61,878 bases of DNA, taken from the NCBI GenBank assembly GCA_934086775.1, contig CAKOIJ010000002.1:1-61878 (forward strand), read 5' to 3'. Numbering within the stretch: position 1 is the first letter of the stretch; every line of letters starts with the position of its first letter. The notes beneath the pieces were generated by a model. That model had not been told where the DNA came from and ran no database searches. It saw only the letters and a list, made by a program, of their open reading frames with translations. The DNA is from an uncultured Bacilli bacterium (GTDB lineage Bacteria; Bacillota_I; Bacilli_A; RF39; UBA660). Below, piece after piece: positions 42,464 through 51,052 of this stretch. The translations under genes and the position numbers were made by a program.

Positions 42464-44665
42464 ATGCAAAATGGTATATTCTTTTCAATAATTAGTTTAC
42501 TATATTCCATAATGACAATAATAATATTTTTTAAAAAAGAAAAAAATAAAACATCTGAAAACAAAATATATAGTATGTTACTAATAACGAATCTAATAGG
42601 ATTATTAATAGAAATATTTCCAACAACATTGGCAATAAGAGGAATAATACACGTTAACGAGAATGTATTAAAGTTATTCCTAAGACTTATCCTAATATAT
42701 ATATTTAGTTGGACATTACTCTTTACTTATTATGTAGTTATAGTTTCTATTAAAAAAGAAACAACTAAAAAGCTATTAAAAAGTATAGGTATAGTTGTAG
42801 GAGTAATTTCAGATATGCTATTCCTTTTATTACCAATAGAATACTACATAAATAATGGTGCCGCCTATTCCTATGGAACTTCGGTTAAATTATTATATCT
42901 AGTAAGTGGCTCATTAGTATTGTTTTGCATTGCTTTACTAATAATTAATTTTAAAAGAATCAAAGAAAAATCATATTACCCTTTAATTATATTTTTATTC
43001 TTAGGTATCATTGTAATAGGAATACAATATAAACACCCAGAATTAACACTAATGCTATCATTGCACACATTTGTAACTTGTCTTATGTATCACACCATTG
43101 AAAATCCTGATATGAAATTAATAAACGAACTTGAACTTGCTAAAAATTCAGCAGAAAAAGCAAATCGTGCAAAAACTGAATTCCTAAGTAGTATGTCACA
43201 CGAAATAAGGACGCCTCTAAATGCCATCGTGGGCTTATCAGAAATAATAAATAAAACAGATGATATAAAAGAAATACACGAAGACTCTAAAGATGTTGTA
43301 AATGCAAGCTATACATTGCTTGAAATAGTTAATAGCATTCTAGACATAAGCAAAATAGAAGCAGGAAAAATGGAAATAGTAAAAGTAAACTATAATCCAA
43401 AAGATGAAATAAAAAAATTAGCAAAACTTCTTGAAACTAGAATTGGCTCTAAATCATTAAAATTAAATGTTAATATCGACAAGAACTTACCTAGTGCATT
43501 TTATGGAGACCTAAACAAAATTAAACAAATAATTTCAAACTTATTATCAAACGCAATAAAATATACCGACTCTGGTAGTGTAGACTTAAATGTAATCGCA
43601 CATAACAAAAATAATATATGTAATTTAGAAATAACTGTCAAAGATACAGGACGTGGAATAAAAGAGGAACAACTAAGTCATCTATTCACAAAATTTGACA
43701 GATTAGAAGAAGATAAAAACACATCCATCGAAGGAACAGGTTTGGGCCTCGCAATAACAAAAAGCTTAGTAGAAATGCTTGGTGGTACAATAAGTGTTGA
43801 TAGTTCCTATGGAGTAGGAAGTACATTCACGGTATTAGTGCCAGAAGAAATCTCTACTGCTATAATAAACGAAGAAGAAACAAAAGAAATAACCAAATAC
43901 AATGGAGTAAAAGTACTAATTGTAGATGACTCAAAACTTAACTTAAAAGTTGCTGAAAAAATACTAGGCGAATATGGTCTAAAATCAGAAACAGCGATAA
44001 GTGGTGAAGAATGCATAGAAAAAATCAAAAACGGAAACACATATGACATAATATTTATGGATATAATGATGCCAAACTTAAGTGGTGTAGAAACATTTAA
44101 AGAACTTAAGAAAGATGAAAACTTTAATATTCCAGTAGTCGCACTAACAGCCGACGCAATGGAAGGACAGAAAGAAATGTATCTAAAAGAAGGATTCATA
44201 GGATACTTATCAAAACCAATTGAAAGAACAGAACTAGAAGCATTCTTAAAAAAAGAACTAAAAGGCAAAGAGACAAAAGAAATTACCCTCAAAAAAGAAG
44301 AAATTAAAGTTGATGAAGGCAAAGAAGAAATACTCGAAAAAGCAGGAGTAGACTTAAAAGAAGTAAAAAAACTATTCACAAATCTAAATGAATTAATATT
44401 TGAAATTCAGACTTATATATCAGAAAGTATAAAAGTACGAAAAGAATTAGAAGAGTACTATAATAATAAGGATACAGAAAATTACGAAATACTAGTACAC
44501 AGATTAAAAAGTGAAAGTAGAACTTTTGGACTTATGAAACTAGGAGACTTATTTGAAATTCATCAAAACAAAGCAAAACAAAATGATTGGGACTATATTA
44601 ATAAGGAATACAAAAACTTAATGTCTGAATATGATAAAGCAATAAGCGTGTTAAGCGAACTATAG
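42464..44665 (+). CDS. Hybrid sensor histidine kinase (7TM-HisKA-HATPase-REC-HPt)
   Basis: 733 aa. About seven membrane segments in residues 1-210 replace a classical periplasmic sensor. Then follow the dimerisation/phospho-acceptor domain with H246 (SHEIRTPLNAI), the ATPase domain (NLLSNAIKYT, DTGRGIKEEQL, GTGLGLAIT), a receiver domain with D533 (FMDIMMP) and K584 (SKPI), and a C-terminal HPt domain with H679 (LVHRLKSESRTFG). This complete His-Asp-His chain needs an external response regulator; Spo0A at 17887 is the only one in the window. Ligand unknown. A small unknown gene follows after 7 bases. Confidence 0.93.
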   Translation: MQNGIFFSIISLLYSIMTIIIFFKKEKNKTSENKIYSMLLITNLIGLLIEIFPTTLAIRGIIHVNENVLKLFLRLILIYIFSWTLLFTYYVVIVSIKKETTKKLLKSIGIVVGVISDMLFLLLPIEYYINNGAAYSYGTSVKLLYLVSGSLVLFCIALLIINFKRIKEKSYYPLIIFLFLGIIVIGIQYKHPELTLMLSLHTFVTCLMYHTIENPDMKLINELELAKNSAEKANRAKTEFLSSMSHEIRTPLNAIVGLSEIINKTDDIKEIHEDSKDVVNASYTLLEIVNSILDISKIEAGKMEIVKVNYNPKDEIKKLAKLLETRIGSKSLKLNVNIDKNLPSAFYGDLNKIKQIISNLLSNAIKYTDSGSVDLNVIAHNKNNICNLEITVKDTGRGIKEEQLSHLFTKFDRLEEDKNTSIEGTGLGLAITKSLVEMLGGTISVDSSYGVGSTFTVLVPEEISTAIINEEETKEITKYNGVKVLIVDDSKLNLKVAEKILGEYGLKSETAISGEECIEKIKNGNTYDIIFMDIMMPNLSGVETFKELKKDENFNIPVVALTADAMEGQKEMYLKEGFIGYLSKPIERTELEAFLKKELKGKETKEITLKKEEIKVDEGKEEILEKAGVDLKEVKKLFTNLNELIFEIQTYISESIKVRKELEEYYNNKDTENYEILVHRLKSESRTFGLMKLGDLFEIHQNKAKQNDWDYINKEYKNLMSEYDKAISVLSEL

Positions 44666-44672
44666 GAGTAAT

Positions 44673-45080
44673 ATGAAACTAGAAAATTTAAATTATATTA
44701 GAATTGAACAATCTAAATTTGAAAAAGAACTTGAAGAAGAAACTAATAAATATTTATATCATTTCATAGTATGCAAAATGACTGATGGACAAATAGTCAA
44801 AGTTGATAACTATAATAATTTAGATGAATTAGAAAGTAGTAATATCGATTGCAAATTTTATGTAGAAAAGATACATTATTATAAAGATAAAGACAATCCT
44901 CATAAAGAATATGGTAGTGCATATCACATACAAAATATAGGATACTTCTATATCGGTGGAATAGTTGAAAATGAAAAAGTAAATACTGATGAATTAAAAG
45001 CGCTTATCGCTGACTATGAAACAAAATATAAGATGACATCTCTAGACAAAGATACGGAATTTTTAAACAGAAACTTATAG
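44673..45080 (+). CDS. Uncharacterised small protein, co-transcribed with the hybrid kinase
   Basis: I do not recognise this 135-aa protein. It has no signal peptide or membrane segment. It is a mixed alpha/beta sequence rich in Tyr, Asp and Glu, with YIRIEQSKFEKELEEETNKY at the N-terminus and the central stretch FYVEKIHYYKDKDNPHKEYGSAYHI (given in pieces by family habit). TAGGAG lies 6 bases before ATG and only 7 bases separate it from the kinase gene, so it is probably in the same operon. It may be accessory to signalling, but nothing in the sequence shows this. Confidence 0.7.
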   Translation: MKLENLNYIRIEQSKFEKELEEETNKYLYHFIVCKMTDGQIVKVDNYNNLDELESSNIDCKFYVEKIHYYKDKDNPHKEYGSAYHIQNIGYFYIGGIVENEKVNTDELKALIADYETKYKMTSLDKDTEFLNRNL

Positions 45081-45103
45081 CTTTTTATGTAAAGAATTGA
45101 TGT

Positions 45104-45142
45104 AAACAGGAAACCTAAAAATGTTTTCTGTTTATTTATTTT
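45104..45142 (+). terminator. Terminator after the kinase operon
   Basis: Eleven-bp arms AAACAGGAAAC (45104-45114) and GTTTTCTGTTT (45123-45133) with a G-T pair, 8-nt loop, T-rich tail. Confidence 0.8.
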
Positions 45143-45194
45143 TATAAGGAAAAAACGTATGTCAACTTTACACAAAATTTCTTTCAAAAAGGGG

Positions 45195-45223
45195 TTGATT
45201 TTTACACAAAAGTATCATATAAT
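45195..45223 (+). promoter_or_regulatory. Main promoter of the S10-spc-alpha cluster
   Basis: TTGATT (45195-45200), 17-nt spacer, TATAAT (45218-45223). No other strong promoter or terminator is visible until 59212, so ~14 kb may be one transcript. Confidence 0.8.
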
Positions 45224-45229
45224 TATATG

Positions 45230-45351
45230 CGTATGACTGCGAGGAAGCGCGAGGTTGCTGATACACCCGGTTAAGTTGTTAAAACTTGATTTAATATCAG
45301 GTAATTCGTGCCGAGCTAGTCTATTTGAAATAGGCGAAGGAGGGTAAATAT
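45230..45351 (+). promoter_or_regulatory. S10-operon leader RNA
   Basis: About 120 nt of GC-richer untranslated sequence with GCGCGAGGTTGCTGA and ACACCCGG, then a helix-forming part (AACTTGATTTAATATCAGG) and GTGCCGAGCTAGTC before the AAGGAGGG of rpsJ. The GAGGTTGCTGA-ACACCCGG core is what I recall from S10 leaders of other Bacilli, where feedback by a ribosomal protein is suspected. The regulator is not shown by this sequence. Confidence 0.65.
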
Positions 45352-45660
45352 ATGGCTAAAGAGAAAGTTCGTATCAGATTAAAAGCGTATGATCACAGAG
45401 TTCTTGATAAAGCAGCAGGTAAAATTGTAGATACTGTTAAACGTACAGGTGGTATAGTTTCTGGACCAGTTCCACTACCAACTGAAATAGATAAAATCAC
45501 AATCTTAAGAGCTGTTCACAAGTATAAAGATTCACGTGAACAATTTGAAATGAGAACACACAAAAGACTAATTGATATTGATAGTCCTAGTAAGGAAACA
45601 GTAGATGCATTATCTCACTTAGACTTACCTAGTGGAGTAGATATCGAAATCAAATTATAA
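45352..45660 (+). CDS. rpsJ: 30S ribosomal protein S10
   Basis: 102 aa, normal length, with KVRIRLKAYDHRVLD at the N-terminus and GPVPLPTEIDKITILR, YKDSREQFEMRTHKRLID in the middle. S10 is a 30S head protein and, as NusE, part of transcription antitermination complexes. First gene of the S10 operon, directly behind the leader RNA. Confidence 0.98.
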   Translation: MAKEKVRIRLKAYDHRVLDKAAGKIVDTVKRTGGIVSGPVPLPTEIDKITILRAVHKYKDSREQFEMRTHKRLIDIDSPSKETVDALSHLDLPSGVDIEIKL

Positions 45661-45682
45661 GATTTAGTAGGGAGGAAAAACA

Positions 45683-46462
45683 ATGAAAGGAATCTTAGGA
45701 CGTAAAGTTGGAATGACAGAAGTCTTCACAACTGACGGAAAACTTATACCAGTAACTGTAGTTGAAGTTGAACCTAACGTAATAACTCAAATCAAAACAG
45801 TTGAAAAAGATGGGTATAACAGTATTCAATTAGGTGCTTTTACAAAAAGAGAGAAAGTATCTAACAAACCAGAAATGGGACACGTTAAGAAAGCTAATAC
45901 TACACCTAAGCGCTTCTTAAAAGAAATTAAAGGATTAGATATTGCTAACTATGAAGTTGGGCAAATAATCGGTGTAGATGTATTCGAGGCTGGAGAACTT
46001 GTTGATGTAACAGGTACATCAAAAGGTAAAGGCTTCCAAGGAACAATAAAAAGACATAACTTCAGTAGAGGTCCAATGTCACACGGTTCACATTATCACA
46101 GAGCAGTTGGTTCTCGTGGACCAATGAGACCAATGAGAGTCTTAAAAGGAAAGAAATTACCAGGACATATGGGTAACGAAACTGTTACAATTCAAAACCT
46201 TGAAATCATAGCAGTTGACGTAGAAAATAGTTGCTTACTAATAAGTGGTAACGTACCAGGTCCTAAAAAAGGATATGTTCTAGTAAGAACAGCTATCAAA
46301 AATGGCGGTAAAGTAGAAGCTAAAGAATTAGTTTCATATGTAGTTGAAGAAATAGTTGAAAATAACGAAGTAGTAACTGAAGAATTAACTGAAACAGTAG
46401 AGAACAATGAAGTTATTACAGAAACTACAGAAAATACTCCAGAAAAGGAGGAGACTGAATAA
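45683..46462 (+). CDS. rplC: 50S ribosomal protein L3 with acidic C-terminal tail
   Basis: The first ~208 residues are ordinary L3 (MKGILGRKVGMTEVF, GTSKGKGFQGTIKRHNF, GSHYHRAVGSRGPMRPMRV, LPGHMGNETVTIQNL). L3 contacts 23S rRNA near the peptidyl transferase centre. An additional ~50 residues rich in Glu, Val, Thr and Asn (VVEEIVENNEVVTEELTE and similar repeats) extend the C-terminus beyond the usual ~209 aa. One-base overlap (TAATG) with rplD. Confidence 0.97.
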   Translation: MKGILGRKVGMTEVFTTDGKLIPVTVVEVEPNVITQIKTVEKDGYNSIQLGAFTKREKVSNKPEMGHVKKANTTPKRFLKEIKGLDIANYEVGQIIGVDVFEAGELVDVTGTSKGKGFQGTIKRHNFSRGPMSHGSHYHRAVGSRGPMRPMRVLKGKKLPGHMGNETVTIQNLEIIAVDVENSCLLISGNVPGPKKGYVLVRTAIKNGGKVEAKELVSYVVEEIVENNEVVTEELTETVENNEVITETTENTPEKEETE

Positions 46463-47085
46463 TGGCAAAAACAAATGTAATAACTCTAAAAGGAGAAAAC
46501 GTTAAAGATATAACACTTAATGATAGCATTTGGAACATTGAAGTAAATGAAATCGTATTATCAAATGCAATTAAATTACAATTAGCATCATTAAGACAAG
46601 GAACACATGATACTAAAGGAAGAAGTGAAGTATCAGGTGGTGGAAGAAAACCTTGGAGACAAAAAGGAACTGGACGTGCTCGTCAAGGTACAATAAGAGC
46701 TCCTCACTGGGTAGGTGGTGGAATAGTATTTGGTCCAACACCAAGAAGTCACAGTTTCAAAATGAATAGAAAAGAAAGACGTTTAGCTTTAAAAAGTGCG
46801 CTTTCAGATAAATTCCAAAACAATGGTTTATGTGTAGTAGATAGTTTAGAAATCACTTCACCTAAAACAAAAGAATTTAATAGTACATTAGAAGGTTTAA
46901 AATTAAATGGTAAAACATTAATAATAACTGATGGAGAAAATGGTAATATAGTACTTGCTACTAGAAATATGCCAAACTTATATGTTATTGAACCAACTAG
47001 TGTAAACGTACTAGATTTAGTTAGTGCTGACAATGTTCTAATTGATGAAGCTAGCGTAGCAAAAATAGAGGAGGTGCTTAAATAA
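46462..47085 (+). CDS. rplD: 50S ribosomal protein L4
   Basis: 207 aa, normal length. The conserved loop that reaches the exit tunnel is visible: QGTHDTKGRSEVSGGGRKPWRQKGTGRARQG (in family context, ~residues 48-78), then PHWVGGGIVFGPTPRSH. L4 is the classic autoregulator of S10 operons in proteobacteria; a role on the leader here is untested. TAATG overlaps on both sides couple it to rplC and rplW. Confidence 0.97.
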   Translation: MAKTNVITLKGENVKDITLNDSIWNIEVNEIVLSNAIKLQLASLRQGTHDTKGRSEVSGGGRKPWRQKGTGRARQGTIRAPHWVGGGIVFGPTPRSHSFKMNRKERRLALKSALSDKFQNNGLCVVDSLEITSPKTKEFNSTLEGLKLNGKTLIITDGENGNIVLATRNMPNLYVIEPTSVNVLDLVSADNVLIDEASVAKIEEVLK

Positions 47086-47354
47086 TGAATATTGAGATAA
47101 TCAAAGCACCAGTAATAACTGAAAAAACAAATAATTTAAGTAGTAATAACGTATATGTTTTCAAAGTTGACAGAAAAGCAAACAAAACAGAAATTAAACA
47201 AGTAATTGAAAACAAATGGAACGTCAAAGTTGAAAGTGTTAACACTACTAATACAAAAGCTAAAAGAAGAAGAGTTGGAAAATATACTGGGTATACAACT
47301 CCATATAAAAAAGCTTATGTAAAACTTAAGGAAGGCTCTACAATAGAGTTTTAG
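47085..47354 (+). CDS. rplW: 50S ribosomal protein L23
   Basis: 89 aa, near the family norm (~95). APVITEKTNNL at the N-terminus and NKTEIKQVIENKWNVKVESVNT, then KRRRVGKYTGYT are typical. L23 sits at the tunnel exit and docks signal recognition particle and trigger factor. Coupled to rplD by a one-base overlap. Confidence 0.97.
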   Translation: MNIEIIKAPVITEKTNNLSSNNVYVFKVDRKANKTEIKQVIENKWNVKVESVNTTNTKAKRRRVGKYTGYTTPYKKAYVKLKEGSTIEF

Positions 47355-47366
47355 TAGGTGATTATA

Positions 47367-48200
47367 ATGGCAATAAAGAAATATAAACCAATAACAAACG
47401 GTACTAGAAATATGAGTACTCTAGTAAACGAAGAAATCACTCATAGTACTCCAGAAAAAAGTTTATTAGGAAAACTAAAAAGTAAAGCTGGAAGAAACAA
47501 TCAAGGTAAAATCACTGTAAGACATAGAGGCGGAGGAGTTAAAAGAAAATATCGTCTTATCGATTTCAAAAGAAATAAAGATGGCATTATTGGAACAGTA
47601 ACTAGTATTGAATATGATCCAAACAGAAGTGCAAACATTGCATTAATAACTTATGCTGATGGAGAAAAAAGATACATAATCGCACCTCTTAACTTAAAAG
47701 TTGGAGATAAAATTGAAAGTGGAGAAAATGTGGATATCAAGGTTGGTAATGCACTTCCACTTATGAATATTCCAGTTGGTACAGTAGTACATAATATCGA
47801 ACTTAATCCTGGCAAAGGTGCTCAACTTGCAAGAAGTGCAGGTTCAAGCGCGCAAATACTTGGAAGAGAAGGAAAATATGTATTACTAAGATTAAAATCT
47901 GGTGAAACAAGAAAAGTGATGGGAGTATGTCGTGCAACTATCGGAACAGTTGGTAACTTAGATTATGAACTAGTTCATTTAGGAAAAGCAGGACGTAAAA
48001 GACACATGGGATGGAGACCTACAGTTCGTGGTAGCGTTATGAACCCTAACGATCACCCTCATGGTGGTGGTGAAGGTAAAGCACCAGTTGGACGTAAAGG
48101 ACCTATGACACCTTGGGGTAAACCAGCACTTGGATTAAAAACACGTAAAACAAAAAAAGCAAGCGAGAAATTAATTGTATCTCGTAGAAAGAAAAAATAG
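47367..48200 (+). CDS. rplB: 50S ribosomal protein L2
   Basis: 277 aa, normal length, starting MAIKKYKPITNGTRNMS; ATG 47367 is preferred over GTG 47358, which is part of the AGGTGAT ribosome binding site. Conserved segments include GRNNQGKITVRHRGGGVKRKYR, LNPGKGAQLARSAGS and the functional C-terminal stretch RGSVMNPNDHPHGGGEG. L2 is needed for subunit association and peptidyl transfer. Confidence 0.98.
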   Translation: MAIKKYKPITNGTRNMSTLVNEEITHSTPEKSLLGKLKSKAGRNNQGKITVRHRGGGVKRKYRLIDFKRNKDGIIGTVTSIEYDPNRSANIALITYADGEKRYIIAPLNLKVGDKIESGENVDIKVGNALPLMNIPVGTVVHNIELNPGKGAQLARSAGSSAQILGREGKYVLLRLKSGETRKVMGVCRATIGTVGNLDYELVHLGKAGRKRHMGWRPTVRGSVMNPNDHPHGGGEGKAPVGRKGPMTPWGKPALGLKTRKTKKASEKLIVSRRKKK

Positions 48201-48217
48201 AGAAAGGATTTGTTAGT

Positions 48218-48484
48218 ATGTCAAGAAGTTTAAAAAAAGGACCTTACGTTTTTAATAGATTACTTAAAAAAGTTGAGAGTCTAAACGAAAGCGGTAAAAA
48301 GGAAGTAATAAAAACTTGGTCACGTCGTTCAACAATCTATCCTGATTTCGTTGGGCACACATTCGCAGTACACAATGGAAAAGATTTCATTCCAGTATAC
48401 GTAACTGAAGATATGGTAGGACACAAACTTGGTGAGTTTGCATTAACTCGTAAGTTCGGTGGACACGCTGGCGAAAACAAATAG
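48218..48484 (+). CDS. rpsS: 30S ribosomal protein S19
   Basis: 88 aa, normal. SRSLKKGPYVFNRLLKKVE, TWSRRSTIYPDFVGHTFAVHNGK (in family context) and HKLGEFALTRKFGGH are diagnostic. S19 forms part of the 30S head near the A site together with S13. AGAAAGGA lies upstream. Confidence 0.98.
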   Translation: MSRSLKKGPYVFNRLLKKVESLNESGKKEVIKTWSRRSTIYPDFVGHTFAVHNGKDFIPVYVTEDMVGHKLGEFALTRKFGGHAGENK

Positions 48485-48495
48485 GAGGGTAAATT

Positions 48496-48837
48496 ATGGA
48501 AACTTATGCAATACATAAAGGTGCCATGATCGCACCAAGAAAAGCTAGAATGACACTTGACCTAGTAAGAGGCAAAAGTGTTAAAGAAGCCAGAAATATA
48601 TTATTAACAACTAATACAAAAGCTAGTCGTTTAATAAAGAAAGTTCTAGATAGTGCAGTAGCAAACGCTGTTAACAATTTAGGACTTAAAGAAGAAGACT
48701 TATTCGTTAAAGAAACTTATATTAACGAAGGAGTAACATTAAAAAGAAGTAAAATCGCATCACGTGGAAGCGTTGACAGACGTGATAAAAGAACAAGTCA
48801 CATCTTTGTAAAAGTTAGTGATGGGAAGGAGGACTAA
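48496..48837 (+). CDS. rplV: 50S ribosomal protein L22
   Basis: 113 aa. GAMIAPRKARMTLDLVRGKSV at the start and the extended tunnel-lining loop near TLKRSKIASRGSVDRRDKRTSHI are typical. L22 contacts all 23S domains and lines the exit tunnel, where changes affect macrolide binding. GGAGGG precedes the start. Confidence 0.98.
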   Translation: METYAIHKGAMIAPRKARMTLDLVRGKSVKEARNILLTTNTKASRLIKKVLDSAVANAVNNLGLKEEDLFVKETYINEGVTLKRSKIASRGSVDRRDKRTSHIFVKVSDGKED

Positions 48838-48840
48838 GCT

Positions 48841-49518
48841 ATGGGTCAAAAGGTAAGTCCAGTCGGACTAAGAATTGGTATCAACAAAGATTGGGAAAGT
48901 AAATGGTATGCACCAAATAAAGACTTTTCAAAATACTTAAATACAGACATTAAGATTCGTGAATATTTAGAAAAAAATCTTAAAGGTAGCTCAGTCGCTA
49001 GTGTTGTTATCGAAAGAAACAAAAAAAGAACAAATATTATAATCAATACTTCTAAACCAGGTGTAGTAATTGGACGTGGTGGTGAAGAAATAGAAAAGCA
49101 CAAGAAAGCACTTGCAAAATTAACTGGAGAAGAAATATACTTATCAATAGTAGAAATCAAACAACCAGATTTAAATGCTGCACTTGTTGCAGAACAAATT
49201 GCAATGCAAATTGAAAATCGTGCTTCATTTAGAGTAGCACAAAAGAAAGCTATTAGAAACACAATGAAAGCAGGAGCAAAAGGTATTAAAACTCTTGTAT
49301 CTGGACGTTTAAACGGAGCAGAAATAGCAAGAAGTGAAGGATATAATGAAGGAACAGTACCTCTTCACACTTTAAGAGCAGATATAGATTATGCTCATAA
49401 AGAAGCTGACACAATTTACGGAAAAATTGGTGTAAAAGTATGGATCTATAAAGGAGAAATATTGCCTGCTAAAGGAAATAAGGGAGGTAAGAAAGATGTT
49501 ATTACCAAAGAGAACTAA
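48841..49518 (+). CDS. rpsC: 30S ribosomal protein S3
   Basis: 225 aa. MGQKVSPVGLRIGI start, a KH domain with KPGVVIGRGGEEIEK (~residues 75-90) and the C-terminal part SGRLNGAEIARSEGYNEGTVPLHTLRADIDY (in family context). S3 lines the mRNA entry tunnel. Its last 23 bases overlap the start of rplP in another frame, which puts the rplP ribosome binding site (GGGAGG) inside rpsC. Confidence 0.98.
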   Translation: MGQKVSPVGLRIGINKDWESKWYAPNKDFSKYLNTDIKIREYLEKNLKGSSVASVVIERNKKRTNIIINTSKPGVVIGRGGEEIEKHKKALAKLTGEEIYLSIVEIKQPDLNAALVAEQIAMQIENRASFRVAQKKAIRNTMKAGAKGIKTLVSGRLNGAEIARSEGYNEGTVPLHTLRADIDYAHKEADTIYGKIGVKVWIYKGEILPAKGNKGGKKDVITKEN

Positions 49519-49930
49519 ATATAGAAAACCTCATAGAGTTAGCTACGAAGGAAAAAGTAAAGGTAAAAACAAATTATCTTATGGAGAATTTGGACTAGTT
49601 GCTAAAGAAGGTGCTTACATAACTGCAAGGCAAATCGAAGCAGCTCGTGTAGCAATGACAAGAGAAATGAAGAAGTCTAAAAGAGGTAAAGTATACATTA
49701 ACATATTCCCTCATTTAGCAAGAACAAAGAAACCTTTAGAAGTTCGTATGGGAAGCGGAAAAGGTAACGTTGAAGAGTGGGTAGCAGTAGTAAAAGAAGG
49801 TAAAATCATGTTTGAAATGGGTGATGTTACTGAAGAAACAGCTAGAGAAGCATTTCGTTTAGCTGGACACAAACTACCTATTAAAACTAAATTCATAAAG
49901 AAAGAAGAGGTGGAAACTAATGAAAACTAG
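49496..49930 (+). CDS. rplP: 50S ribosomal protein L16
   Basis: 144 aa, normal. MLLPKRTKYRKPHR is the invariant L16 start, so the 23-base overlap with rpsC is real. GRKLS-type conserved segments appear as GRMGSGKGNVEEWVAVVKEGK. L16 helps position tRNA in the A and P sites of the 50S subunit. It overlaps rpmC by 11 bases. Confidence 0.98.
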   Translation: MLLPKRTKYRKPHRVSYEGKSKGKNKLSYGEFGLVAKEGAYITARQIEAARVAMTREMKKSKRGKVYINIFPHLARTKKPLEVRMGSGKGNVEEWVAVVKEGKIMFEMGDVTEETAREAFRLAGHKLPIKTKFIKKEEVETNEN

Positions 49931-50114
49931 TGAAATAAGAAAAATGTCTACTGAAGAAATTAACAAAAAAATAGTTGAACTTAAAGCTGAACTATGGAAT
50001 TTACGCTTTAGTAGTGCCACTGGTACTTTAGAAAAACCTCATAGAATAAGAGAATTACGTCACGACGTTGCTAGACTAAAAACTGTACTTAACGAACGTA
50101 AGGAAGGTAATTAG
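49920..50114 (+). CDS. rpmC: 50S ribosomal protein L29
   Basis: 64 aa, normal. Two-helix protein: MKTSEIRKMSTEEINKKI, LKAELWNLRFSSATGTLEKP and IRELRHDVARLKTVLNER. It sits at the tunnel exit next to L23. Translationally coupled to rplP by overlap. Confidence 0.97.
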   Translation: MKTSEIRKMSTEEINKKIVELKAELWNLRFSSATGTLEKPHRIRELRHDVARLKTVLNERKEGN

Positions 50115-50122
50115 GAGGAACT

Positions 50123-50380
50123 ATGGAAAAGACTAAAGAAACAAGAGTTGGAAAAGTTGTAAGTACAAATATGGATAAAACAATAGTTGTTTTAACAGAA
50201 ACTTACAAAAATCACCCACTATACAAAAAAAGAGTAAAATACTCTAAAAAATATAAAGCACATGATGAAGAAAACAAAGCAAAAGTAGGGGATACAGTTA
50301 AAATAGTAGCTTGCCGTCCTCTATCAAAAACAAAAAGATATGTATTAGATAGCATTATTGAAGAAGCTATCATACTTTAA
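50123..50380 (+). CDS. rpsQ: 30S ribosomal protein S17
   Basis: 85 aa, normal. An OB-fold primary binder of 16S rRNA with GKVVSTNMDKTIVV, KRVKYSKKYKAHDE and VGDTVKIVACRPLSKTKRY. GGAGG precedes the start, 8 bases after rpmC. Confidence 0.98.
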   Translation: MEKTKETRVGKVVSTNMDKTIVVLTETYKNHPLYKKRVKYSKKYKAHDEENKAKVGDTVKIVACRPLSKTKRYVLDSIIEEAIIL

Positions 50381-50399
50381 GAAAGGAACGTGAGTATTA

Positions 50400-50768
50400 A
50401 TGGTACAACCAGAAAGCCGTTTAAAAGTTGCCGATAACTCAGGTGCAAGAGAAATCTTAGTAATTAGAGTACTTGGTGGATCTTTTGTAAGAAGCGGAAA
50501 TATTGGAGACGTTGTAGTAGGAACTGTTAAAAAAGCAATACCTAACTCAAACGTTAAAAAGGGAAAAGTCGTAAAGGCTGTTATAGTTAGAACAGTTCAA
50601 GGTGTAAAAAGACCTGACGGAAGCCATATCAAATTTGATGACAATGCTTGTGTTCTAATTAAAGATGATAAGAGTCCTGTAGGAACACGTGTTCTAGGAC
50701 CGGTTGCTAGAGAACTTCGTGATAAAGATTTCATGAAAATCGTGTCTCTTGCACCAGAAGTATTATAG
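50400..50768 (+). CDS. rplN: 50S ribosomal protein L14
   Basis: 122 aa, exactly the family length, with ESRLKVADNSGAREILVIRVLGG (in family context), VKKGKVVKAVIVRT and GTRVLGPVARELRD. L14 forms an intersubunit bridge and binds RsfS. AAAGGA lies ~11 bases before ATG. Confidence 0.98.
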   Translation: MVQPESRLKVADNSGAREILVIRVLGGSFVRSGNIGDVVVGTVKKAIPNSNVKKGKVVKAVIVRTVQGVKRPDGSHIKFDDNACVLIKDDKSPVGTRVLGPVARELRDKDFMKIVSLAPEVL

Positions 50769-50780
50769 GAGGGGTACTAG

Positions 50781-51041
50781 ATGAAAATTAAAGTTGGAGA
50801 TAAAGTAAGAGTAATTACTGGTTCAAACAAAGGTAAAGAAGGAAAAGTATCAAAAGTTTTAAGAAACGAATCTAGAGTTATAGTTGAAGGTGTAAACATC
50901 GTTAAAAAACATGTTAAACCTAATAGAACTAACGAAACAGGTGGAATTCTTGAAACTGAAGCTCCTATTCATATTTCAAATGTATTTGTTCTTTCTGAAG
51001 AAAAGAAAGAAAACAAAAAATCTAAGAAAGAATCTAAATAG
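50781..51041 (+). CDS. rplX: 50S ribosomal protein L24
   Basis: 86 aa, somewhat shorter than the common ~103. KIKVGDKVRVITGSNKGKEGKVSKVLR (KOW motif) and VEGVNIVKKHVKPN are diagnostic; the tail is Lys-rich (KKENKKSKKESK). L24 initiates 50S assembly. AGGAGGGG precedes the start. Confidence 0.97.
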   Translation: MKIKVGDKVRVITGSNKGKEGKVSKVLRNESRVIVEGVNIVKKHVKPNRTNETGGILETEAPIHISNVFVLSEEKKENKKSKKESK

Positions 51042-51052
51042 GAGGAAATAAC

